The position numbers and the translations under genes were made by a program. 32,800 nucleotides of DNA from Alphaproteobacteria bacterium (lineage in GTDB: Bacteria; Pseudomonadota; Alphaproteobacteria; WRAU01; Hepatincolaceae): positions 1 to 32,800 of the forward strand of contig CANHGT010000008.1 in the NCBI GenBank assembly GCA_947460385.1, written 5' to 3'. How positions within the stretch are numbered: the first letter of the stretch is position 1; the number at the start of each line of letters is the position of its first letter. Below, piece by piece: positions 23,935-32,500 of the stretch. The notes below the pieces were generated by a model, which saw nothing but the letters and a program-made list of their open reading frames with translations, searched no databases and had not been told where the DNA came from.

Positions 23935-24642
23935 ATGGAACATAACACGATTTTACTAAAGTTATCAGGAGAAGCTTTGCAAAGCATAAATAAAGATGCT
24001 TCTATTTGCTACGATAAATTAAATTTTTTTATTGAAGAAATAAAATCTGTAAAAGCATTAGGGTATAAAATTGCTATTGTTATTGGTGGTGGTAATATTT
24101 TACGAGGAGCTAATATCAGTAGTAACGGATTAACTAGAACAAAAGCCGATAACATGGGCATGTTAGCTACAATTATTAATTCTATAGCCGTAGAAGATGC
24201 TTTAAATAATAATGGAGTGCCTGCTGTTTTATTATCTGCGATTGAAGTCAATAAAGTTTGTGATTTTTATACAGCAGAAAAAGCAAAACAAATCTTAGAA
24301 GAAAATAAAATTGTTATTATTGCAGGGGGCTTAAGTAACCCATATTTTTCTACAGATACTGCGGTAGTTTTAAGAGCTTTAGAAATCAATGCAAGCAGTG
24401 TTTATAAGGGCACCCAAGTAGATGGTGTTTATGATGCCGACCCTAATAAAAATAGTAATGCAAAACGTTATAGTCAAATTAGTTATGACGAGGTAATTCT
24501 TAATAAATTAGGAATTATGGATATGACTGCAATTTTGCTGGCACAAAAAGAAAAATTACCAATTATTATCTTTGATATTCACAAGAAAGGTAATTTTAAA
24601 TTAATGGTAGAAGATAGTAGCAAAAGAAGTACTATTAAATAG
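23935..24642 (+). CDS. pyrH: Uridylate (UMP) kinase
   Basis: Hexameric bacterial UMP kinase converting UMP to UDP, 235 aa. Motifs are ILLKLSGEAL at 6-15, VIGGGNILRG near 50-59, TKADNMGMLATIINS near 69-83, a NPYFSTDTAVVLRALEI block, and YKGTQVDGVYDADP near 157-170. A TAGGAG site lies 8 bases before the ATG. It is part of the conserved pyrH-frr-uppS-cdsA run. Its product also ties to the uracil permease gene downstream in pyrimidine salvage, if a phosphoribosyltransferase exists elsewhere. Confidence 0.97.
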   Translation: MEHNTILLKLSGEALQSINKDASICYDKLNFFIEEIKSVKALGYKIAIVIGGGNILRGANISSNGLTRTKADNMGMLATIINSIAVEDALNNNGVPAVLLSAIEVNKVCDFYTAEKAKQILEENKIVIIAGGLSNPYFSTDTAVVLRALEINASSVYKGTQVDGVYDADPNKNSNAKRYSQISYDEVILNKLGIMDMTAILLAQKEKLPIIIFDIHKKGNFKLMVEDSSKRSTIK

Positions 24643-24701
24643 TATTTCTTGTTAAATATTATTATGATATAATAAATGTATTATTAGTATAGGAATATGT
24701 G

Positions 24702-25268
24702 ATGGAAGAGCAATTAAAACAAATTTTTAATGAATTAAAAGCTGGTTTAAATAAAGTTGAAGAAAGTTTTAAACAACATTTAGGCACAATTAGGGCGGGT
24801 AGAGCCTCTCCTAGTATTTTAGATAATGTGGTAATAGTTGATGAAACAGGTGGTACAGTCCCTTTAAAAAGCTGTGCAACAGTTACAGTTGCAGGTATGA
24901 ATATTACCATTCAAGCATATAATAATAGCTATGTAAAAATGATTGAAAAAGGCATTCAACAATCTAATTTAGGGTTAACCCCAAATGTAAATGGTACATC
25001 AATTAAATTATTTTTACCCCCACTAACTGAGGAAACTCGTAAAAATTTATTGAAGGTAGTAAGTGAAACAGGCAATACTTTTAAAACTTCTGTTAAACAA
25101 GTAAGAGAACAGTCTATGAAAAAATTAAAAGCAATGAAGGCCGATAAACTTTTACCCGAAGATGATTTTAAAGTTAATGAAAAAGCCATAGAAACACAAA
25201 TTCAAAGTTGTAATAGCTTAATAGACGATCTTTTAAAGAAAAAAGAAAAAGATATTACAGAGATATAG
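24702..25268 (+). CDS. frr: Ribosome recycling factor
   Basis: Splits post-termination ribosomes together with EF-G. The 188-aa protein has the RRF signature TIRAGRASPSILDNVVI near 30-46, PLKSCATVTVAG, the PPLTEETRKNLLKVV block and the long final helices. I chose the ATG at 24702, with AGGA 7 bases upstream, over the adjacent GTG at 24699. It is 59 bases after pyrH and 3 before uppS. Confidence 0.97.
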   Translation: MEEQLKQIFNELKAGLNKVEESFKQHLGTIRAGRASPSILDNVVIVDETGGTVPLKSCATVTVAGMNITIQAYNNSYVKMIEKGIQQSNLGLTPNVNGTSIKLFLPPLTEETRKNLLKVVSETGNTFKTSVKQVREQSMKKLKAMKADKLLPEDDFKVNEKAIETQIQSCNSLIDDLLKKKEKDITEI

Positions 25269-25271
25269 AAG

Positions 25272-25976
25272 ATGAAGAGTAAAGATGCCAAAAATCTTTC
25301 CCATGTAGCTATTATTATGGACGGAAATAGAAGATGGGCAAAATCTAAGGCGTTTAATATTTTTTTAGGTTATGACAGAGGAATAGATTCTTTAAGGGTT
25401 GCAATAGATTGTGCTATAGATTTTTCTATAAAATATTTAACTGTATATGCTTTTTCTAAAGAAAATTTTAATAGAGAAGAAAGTGAGGTATCTTATTTAA
25501 AAAACTTACTTTCTTCATATTTAGATAATGAGCATGATTTTTTTATACAAAGACAAATTAAAGTTAAAGTAATAGGTGATTACAGTGTTTTTGGTGAAAG
25601 TATTAGCAACAAGATCAAGCATTTAGAATTACAAACGGCACATTTTAATAAATTACAATTTAATATTGCCTTAAATTATAGTTCTCATCAAGAAATTATT
25701 ATGGCTGTTAATAATATGTTTGAAAGTTATAAATCAGATAATTCCTTGATAGTTAATAAGGAATTATTTCAGAACAATTTATACACAGTTAATATTCCCG
25801 ATCCCGATCTATTAATTAGAACAGGTGGAGAAAAAAGGCTAAGTAATTTTATGTTGTGGCAGTTAAGTTATACAGAATTAGTTTTTTTAGATGTATTATG
25901 GCCAGATTTTACTAAAGAACATTTTAGCAATGCGATAGATGAATACTATAGTAGAGAACGTCGTTTAGGTAAATAA
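25272..25976 (+). CDS. uppS: Undecaprenyl diphosphate synthase, altered motifs
   Basis: Cis-prenyltransferase that makes the C55 carrier lipid for peptidoglycan and LPS, 234 aa. The catalytic IMDGNRRWA gives Asp17; FSKENFNRE near 61-69 and PDPDLLIRTGGEKRLSNF are intact, and the end RERRLGK is typical. Two usually conserved spots differ. The G-H-x-A-G motif reads GYDRG (Tyr34 where E. coli has His43), and N-Y-G-G-R reads NYSSH (135-139). Overall fold and key aspartate are kept, so it is probably active but may differ in chain length or rate. It starts 3 bases after frr. Confidence 0.94.
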   Translation: MKSKDAKNLSHVAIIMDGNRRWAKSKAFNIFLGYDRGIDSLRVAIDCAIDFSIKYLTVYAFSKENFNREESEVSYLKNLLSSYLDNEHDFFIQRQIKVKVIGDYSVFGESISNKIKHLELQTAHFNKLQFNIALNYSSHQEIIMAVNNMFESYKSDNSLIVNKELFQNNLYTVNIPDPDLLIRTGGEKRLSNFMLWQLSYTELVFLDVLWPDFTKEHFSNAIDEYYSRERRLGK

Positions 25977-25997
25977 ATTAAGAGGATTAAGAAAATA

Positions 25998-26861
25998 ATG
26001 GAACAAAATACAAATCACACTGTTTCTAAAATGAGTAACTTTTACACCAGAACAATATCAACTATGTTTATACTTCCTCCGGTACTTTATTCTGTTTGGG
26101 AAGGAGGATTATTATATTTTTTACTTATTTTCTTAGTTCTAGTCATTGCGGGTTATGAATTTGCGAATATTTGTGGCAGATGGTCGTTTTCTTTTGATGG
26201 AATGATTATGACAACCTTCATGATGTTAAGTGCTACATCATTTTTTCTAGGTAAAGTTGTGTGGGGAGCAGTATTTATTTTTCTTACTGTGTACTTAACA
26301 TATATGGTTGCCTCTATGCGTTATAAGTCGGAAAAAATACCAGTAGTTCCCAGCCATTTAAAGCGTACTAAATGGTTAACTTTGGGTAGCTTATATTTAT
26401 CTTTAGGTTTTTCTTCAATGATGTATTTAGCCCATGTTGATGAAACAGGAGTAACTATTTTATGGGTTTTTTTAGCTACTGTTTGTAATGATGTATTTGC
26501 ATATATTTTTGGCTCGCTTATTGGGGGTAAAAAAATTGCTCCATCTATTTCACCAAATAAAAGTTGGTCGGGCTTTATTGCAGCGGCTATATCTACTATG
26601 GTTTTAACATATTTGTTTGGTATGTATGTTAATTCTAGTAGTGAAATATTATTATTATCTGTAGGTTTATTGTTGGCGGTGTTTGCCCATATGGGAGATA
26701 TGATTGAATCAGCATTTAAAAGATACTTAGGTATTAAAGATACTTCAAATATTATACCAGGTCATGGGGGAATATTAGATAGAATAGATGCAGTACTTAT
26801 GGTGGCATTCGTTGTTGCAGTTTTAGGATTAATCTTGGGTAAAAGCCCACTGTTTTTTTAG
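25998..26861 (+). CDS. cdsA: Phosphatidate cytidylyltransferase
   Basis: Inner membrane enzyme forming CDP-diacylglycerol for all phospholipids. At 287 aa it has about eight membrane helices. The Prosite-type signature SAFKRYLGIKD leads to IIPGHGGILDRIDA near 238-265, and FAYIFGSLIGGKKIAPSISP near 164-183 is the second conserved block. It follows uppS by 21 bases. In most alphaproteobacteria dxr and rseP come next; here they do not. Confidence 0.96.
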   Translation: MEQNTNHTVSKMSNFYTRTISTMFILPPVLYSVWEGGLLYFLLIFLVLVIAGYEFANICGRWSFSFDGMIMTTFMMLSATSFFLGKVVWGAVFIFLTVYLTYMVASMRYKSEKIPVVPSHLKRTKWLTLGSLYLSLGFSSMMYLAHVDETGVTILWVFLATVCNDVFAYIFGSLIGGKKIAPSISPNKSWSGFIAAAISTMVLTYLFGMYVNSSSEILLLSVGLLLAVFAHMGDMIESAFKRYLGIKDTSNIIPGHGGILDRIDAVLMVAFVVAVLGLILGKSPLFF

Positions 26862-26878
26862 GAGATTAAAGCAAATGA

Positions 26879-27601
26879 TGCTGTGGATTTGGGGGTAATT
26901 TATTTAAATGGCATAAGATAGGTGAAGATGTTTATGTGTGTGATTATGGAGTTGATGGATTAGAAGTTGCTAAAAGTAAGGGCATGCAAAATATGTTTGT
27001 TGGTGGAGCAGAGGTTCTAAAGCCTTTTGGTAATCCTGATGTACTTATTATTAACCATTGTTTAGAGCATGTTGTAAATTTAAAAGAATTTTTGCAAACT
27101 GTAAAGGGTATAGTTAATAATAATGCTTTAATTTATATAGGTGTACCTAATTTGAATACTATACCATATCAATATCAGAATAATTTATATAGATATTTTC
27201 AAATAGCTCATGTGTGGAATTTTACCAATAATACTTTAGATGCTTTAATGGCAAAAGAAGGTTTTGAAAAAATAGAAAGCAATGAAATAATCCAAGCAGT
27301 TTATAAATATACTGGAGTAAGTAAGGAATTATCGCTTTTATCGGAATATAATAAAACTAAAATAATGCTTAGTGTATTTGATAGATTGTATACAGAAAAA
27401 TGCCAAAAAGAACTAGAACTACAACAAGTTGATGATAGGCTAAGTGTAGAGCAATTAAAAGCAAAACAATTGGAAGATCAATTATATATAAAGAAACGAA
27501 AATATAAAAAATATAGAAAGTATACTAAATCTATTACAATATTGTATATTGCTACAGTTGTATTAGGAGTTAGCATTATATTAGCATTGTTATTTAGATA
27601 A
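26879..27601 (+). pseudogene. 5'-truncated SAM methyltransferase with C-terminal membrane helix
   Basis: Open frame from just after a TGA (26876-26878) to a TAA at 27599. It begins abruptly with CCGFGGNLFKWHKIGEDVYV, the glycine-rich SAM motif I, with no upstream part and no start codon ahead of it. Next come CDYGVDGLEVAKSKG, INHCLEHVVNLKEFLQTV (class I motif with HCLEH) and IGVPNL. After the fold there is a coiled coil (ELELQQVDDRLSVEQLKAKQ) and a terminal helix ILYIATVVLGVSIILALLF. A GTG at 26936 could start a shorter product, but that would lack motif I. I infer a 5' deletion next to cdsA; the intact ancestor was probably a membrane-tethered methyltransferase. Confidence 0.7.
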
Positions 27602-27739
27602 AATATTGTAAAGGAAAATTATTGTTGTTAATTGTAGAGGAGGTAAGTGAGCTAATAAGTTAGTTATATCCGTATATTTTGTTTTTATTAATGTCTTTAT
27701 TTTTTAATCTTAAAAAATTTGCAAAAAAAGGTGAGAAAC

Positions 27740-28975
27740 ATGTTAAATAAAAATATAATCTACCCTCAACTAAATAAAACATCATACATATTAGCATTAC
27801 AGCACGTGCTTGCTATGTTTGGAGCAACAGTATTAGTGCCTTTTATTACAGGAATGGATAGTGCATTAGCTTTATTATGTGCGGGAATTGGCACATTAAT
27901 TTTTCATTTTACCACCAAAAAAATAGTTCCCGTATTCTTAGGGTCATCATTTGCATTTATTACCTCTATTACAATTATTCTTGCCAATTACAGCTTTTCT
28001 GATTTAAAAGGAGCAATTATTATTGCGGGCTGTATGTATATTATTTATGCTATAATCATAAAAATATATGGCAATGATAGAGTGCTTAAATTATTTCCTC
28101 CTATTGTTATTGGTCCAATTATTATGTGTATTGGCTTAAGGCTTGTACCTGTTGCATTATCTATGAGTGGTTATAATAACGACAAGCTAAATTATGAAAG
28201 TATAGGCTTAGCTTTACTAACCTTATTTGTAATGATTACTATTTCTTTTTTACAAAAATCTATTTTTAGATTCATGCCAATTATGATTGCAATTTTTGTT
28301 GGTTACATACTGTCATTGATATTAGGAATTGTAGATTTATCTAAGGTTATAAATGCACCATGGATAGGGCTACCAAGCAATACAACCAACCAACTATTTA
28401 CTATGCCCACCTTTAATTTAGGGGCTATTTTTATTATGATTCCTATTACCCTTGTTACATTTTTAGAGCATATAGGTGATATAAAAACAAATGGAGCAGT
28501 AGTAGGTAAAAACTTTGCAAAGTCTCCCGGCTTTTTTAGAACTCTTTTAGGAGATGCTTTTGCTACAATGGTTGCAGGATTTCTAGGAGGACCTCCAAAT
28601 ACTACCTATGGTGAAAATACGGCCGTTTTAGCCGCTACAAAAAATTATGATCCCCGCATTTTAAGAATATCAGCTGTTTTTGCAATTTGCTTGGCATTTT
28701 GTGGAAAAATAACCGCAATAATGCAAAGTTTACCCACCGCCATAATGGGTGGAGTGTCTTTAATGCTGTTTGCTTTAATATCTTCTATTGGCATTAAGGT
28801 TATGATGGAAGCTAAAATTAATTTTAATAATTATAGAAACTTGGTGATACCATCGGTTATTATTATTTTTGGGGTATTTGTTAATAATGTAAAAATTACC
28901 GATGAGTTTATAATTTCAGGCTTGTTTTTAGCAACCATTTTTGGCGTTTTATTGAATAAAGTACTGCCCCAATAA
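27740..28975 (+). CDS. uraA: Uracil permease (NCS2 family)
   Basis: Nucleobase:proton symporter in the inner membrane, 411 aa, about 14 helices. The opening motif QHVLAMFGATVLVPFITG is at 21-38. Substrate residues align with E. coli UraA: Glu243 and His244 in TFLEHIGDI (E. coli Glu241, His245), and Glu292 in TTYGENTAVLAATKNYDPR (E. coli Glu290). I chose the ATG at 27740 after GGTGAG; an upstream TTG at 27719 would add seven residues. Uptake of host uracil fits an intracellular life. A long upstream gap (27602-27739) holds an orphan ribosome-binding site but no gene. Confidence 0.93.
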   Translation: MLNKNIIYPQLNKTSYILALQHVLAMFGATVLVPFITGMDSALALLCAGIGTLIFHFTTKKIVPVFLGSSFAFITSITIILANYSFSDLKGAIIIAGCMYIIYAIIIKIYGNDRVLKLFPPIVIGPIIMCIGLRLVPVALSMSGYNNDKLNYESIGLALLTLFVMITISFLQKSIFRFMPIMIAIFVGYILSLILGIVDLSKVINAPWIGLPSNTTNQLFTMPTFNLGAIFIMIPITLVTFLEHIGDIKTNGAVVGKNFAKSPGFFRTLLGDAFATMVAGFLGGPPNTTYGENTAVLAATKNYDPRILRISAVFAICLAFCGKITAIMQSLPTAIMGGVSLMLFALISSIGIKVMMEAKINFNNYRNLVIPSVIIIFGVFVNNVKITDEFIISGLFLATIFGVLLNKVLPQ

Positions 28976-28990
28976 AAAAAATCACCTTGC

Positions 28991-29015
28991 ATACTTAAAA
29001 AGTATTCGTTTTCTT
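28991..29015 (+). terminator. Possible weak terminator after uraA
   Basis: ATACTT-AAA-AAGTAT (28991-29005) followed by TCGTTTTCTT. The short AT-only stem and interrupted T run make it weak. A second hairpin, TGTATT / AATACA (29033-29050), follows. Confidence 0.3.
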
Positions 29016-29158
29016 GTATATTAGTATAATGTTGTATTTAATATAATACAGTATTAGATTAACTATAAAATAATTTAATATATATCTTATTATAAAACGT
29101 TTGTTTTGAATCCTTGTGTCATATGTAATATCATAAAGCATGTATAATCATTGTATTT

Positions 29159-29175
29159 GCAATATCAAATATTGC
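29159..29175. promoter_or_regulatory. Perfect 17-base dyad abutting the Rhs promoter
   Basis: GCAATAT-CAA-ATATTGC (29159-29175), ending on the base before the -35 box at 29176. The placement fits an operator or activator site; no regulator is identified. Confidence 0.45.
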
Positions 29176-29204
29176 TTGCATCAATTATTCTTTTGGTGTA
29201 TAAT
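29176..29204 (+). promoter_or_regulatory. Strong promoter upstream of the Rhs gene
   Basis: TTGCAT (29176-29181), 17-nt spacer, perfect TATAAT (29199-29204). A start near 29211 gives a leader of about 380 nt before the Rhs ATG. The rest of the 615-base gap (28976-29590) holds a short ORF, an inverted repeat GTTGAT / ATCAAC (29482-29507) and no other gene. Confidence 0.6.
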
Positions 29205-29282
29205 ATATTCGTATCAAGGAAACGTTGTTGCATTTATAATTTTAAATTATATTTCTCATAATCACATAATAAGGAATAAAGC

Positions 29283-29336
29283 ATGAAGATAAATTTACAA
29301 CATAAATATTCTAAAAAAAATCTTAATACAAGGTAA
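29283..29336 (+). CDS. 17-aa leader ORF upstream of the Rhs gene
   Basis: MKINLQHKYSKKNLNTR, ended by TAA at 29334. AAGGA (29271-29275) lies 7 bases before the ATG, and the start is 70 bases after the promoter start point. Basic and unlike any family I recognise. It may be a regulatory leader peptide or the remains of the Rhs gene's older N terminus. Expression not shown. Confidence 0.35.
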   Translation: MKINLQHKYSKKNLNTR

Positions 29337-29590
29337 GAAGATTAAGTGAAATATTAACCCTGAGGATCTTAAAATATCGCAGTGTAATATATTTATTTTT
29401 AGGATATGCTAGCAAAGTTAAAACTATATATGCTATTTAGTATATGCAAATAGGTATGTAGATGGAGCTAGCAGAAACGTAGTTGATACAATTATATTAT
29501 AATCAACACAATTATATAATAAATACAAGTAATTATATATAAAATAATACTTCTTTTTTATTAAACAATTTTTAAAAGGAACAAATTACT

Positions 29591-32500
29591 ATGGAAAGTA
29601 AAGCCACAAATTTTAACTCTTTTGTTGAAAGTAAAGTAGATGAAAGAACAGGGCTGTTTTCAACCCAAATAGAATTATTTAATGGTAGTGCTAATTCTTT
29701 ATTAGGCCCTAATCCTAATATTGTATTACAATATGATCCATTGAATAGTAATACTGAATATGCCTATGGTAAGGGTTGGTATATTCCTATTACTATGGTA
29801 GATTTTAAGAACAGAAAGTTAATATTATCTAGCGGAGAAAGCTATAAATTTAAAACTTCATTGTTCACACAGGACGATCTACTAGATAGGAAGCAGAAAA
29901 CATTTACACTAAAGCGTAATACAGAGAATAATTATGAAATTACTCATCAAGGTGGATTAAAAGAAATTTTAGTACACGATTCCGACAACAATTATTATCT
30001 CAAAAGACAAATTACACCGGGAGGTAAATACGTAGAATATACCTGGGGAATACAGATTGCCAATTATAGATATTTAACTGAAGTTAAAGATATGTTTGGT
30101 AGTGTTTTACTGAAACTTTCATATCAGCTAGGTTCAAAAATTGATGTAGTTAAGTATCCGGATACTGAGTTTGAATCTTCTATGCAACTTTCGATAAGTA
30201 ATAAGTTGTTATTTAAATCTACTTTAAATAATCAACCCAACAAATTTTATATATATGCTTATGATACAGCTAAGACAGAATTTAACTTTCTTAATAAAAT
30301 TACAGGACCATTTGGTTTGTTTACAGAAATAACATACGAATATGATACATCAGGGCATCAACTACCAAACGGTGCAGGGATAACACATTTTCCAAGAGTA
30401 GTACTTGCTTCTTCTGGAAAAGTTGGAGAATATCCACTTAACAAAACTAGTGTTAATTACAAGTATTCTAGAACTAACTATTTTGGATACGGTGGTAATT
30501 CTGTACAGTGGGATTCTGATTATGATCATAGTTATAGACAAGACCCAGACTATATTTATTACACAATAATAACTGATATTAACAGTGGAAGGACACTGAC
30601 CAATACTTATAATAGATTTCATTTATCAATTAAAAGACTTGAAGAGGTAGTTGAACAGGATAAGACTATGAAAATAGAAAATGTTATGGATTATCATGAC
30701 AACAAGAATGGTACTAATTTCACTCAACAGCCACCTTTTTTTCAACAAGCTAAAACTGTACAAACGATATATAGTGAAGTTAGTCTTAAAGATAATAAGG
30801 TTTTAAGTGAGAAAACAGAAGTAATATCTTATGATAAATACGATGATTACGGAAATTTATTACAATTTACTAATAAAGACGGTGCAGTTACCACTTATGA
30901 ATATTATCCATATACTGGAGAAACTCTAAATGGTGAAGTATTGTGCCCACCTAATGGTTATGAAATAGTAGATAAAATTAAATCAACCACAATAACTCCT
31001 AGTTTAAATAGTGAGTATAAAGATGAATTAGGTTCATATTCATTAATAACTTATACAAATATTAATGCATGGAGTAAAGATTTAACTGGAAAAGATATAC
31101 AAGTAGTTTCATCTAAAAAATTAGCTGAAGCATCGTATTCCATTAAGGGTGACATAAAGACTCTTATAACTTCTACTACTAATGAATATTATAATTTTAA
31201 TCTTAATGCTATGAAAACAGAACAAGATAAATTAATTGGTGGTTTACTTTGGAAAACTATTGATCAATTCAAAGATATTAAAAATCTTACATATTATGAA
31301 TATATGTTTGAAGCAAATAGTTTTACTAACAATATCTATACAACCCCACATTTTGATGGAGTTAATATTAATACAAATTCTACTGTTAAAACAGTTTTTA
31401 ATAGTGATAGTATATTAGGTGTAAACACTAGTGAAGCTACACATGCCTATTACAATGGACAAGAATATGTGTCTTATTCATTGCAGAAGATAGACAACAA
31501 AGCTTTTATCACTACTAATGAAAGTATTGATGCTGAAGGCAAGTCTATTAAAGCAACTCAGAAATATGATTTTACTCAAACAGATGGTTTTGCTATAGTA
31601 TTTACCGATAACAATGGCAATATTTCTGAAGATATTTATAATTATCAGGGAGTATTATCTCAGACTTATATTACATATGTCGGTGGTGAAAGATTGCTTG
31701 TTCAAGATAATAAATATGATAGTGAATTAAGGCTAATTCGTACAATAAAGTATGATTATATAGACAATGCAGAGATTTTTGATGCTAAAGGCAATCTAAA
31801 AGTAGGATCTCAAGCTATTCAAAGAACAACAGATGTGTTATATGATTTTCATGATCAGGTAAAAGAGCAGATTGATAATAATAATAACTTCAGTGCCAAT
31901 ATTACTCTGAATAATTATATAGATAATACTCAAATAACTAAAATGGGTAAAGATAGTCCCCTAGCTTATAGTAAAACTCTATTTAATATCATGCAACAAC
32001 CTATAGAAGAATCATTTTATAGCGGTAATAATGAATTGCTTTACACCGTGTATAAAAAATATGATACCCTGTATAGACTAAGAGAGATAATTTTACCTGC
32101 TGTATTATTTGAAGAAAATACAACAAAATTGGGTCGTAAACAATATCTAGAATATGACGATTTGGGTAGATTATATAGAACAACTGCTGGCTTAATTGAT
32201 AACGCTAATAACTTCATAGAAGATTCTAAGATTGTTACAGAAACAACATTTTGGCCAGAAAGTCCTAACGCATTATTAAACACCTTAAAAGTAGATGGTT
32301 TATTAGTTCTAGAAAAGACTTATGATATACATATGAGAGAGAGTAGTTCTCAAACAGGTAATTTAAAATATACTTTAGAGTATAATTCAGCAATGTCTCC
32401 TGTTGAAAAAATTACCCAACCTAACAATGCAAGCATTAAGATGACATATGATCCTTATCAGCATTTTATACAAACAGAATCTATTGTTACAGGCGGTAAT

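Noticed and set aside
27690-27749. Short ORF MSLFFNLKKFAKKGEKHVK overlapping the uraA start
   Set aside because: No ribosome-binding site, no recognisable family, and it overlaps the uraA start, which has a good GGTGAG site.
29400-29475. Insertion sequence scar between two GCTAGC sites
   Set aside because: Two 6-base palindromes are not significant, and no transposase remains or terminal repeats were found.
30362-30622. Minus-strand ORFs inside the Rhs gene (also 32001-32283)
   Set aside because: They are antisense to a long coding frame, have no ribosome-binding sites and resemble no family.
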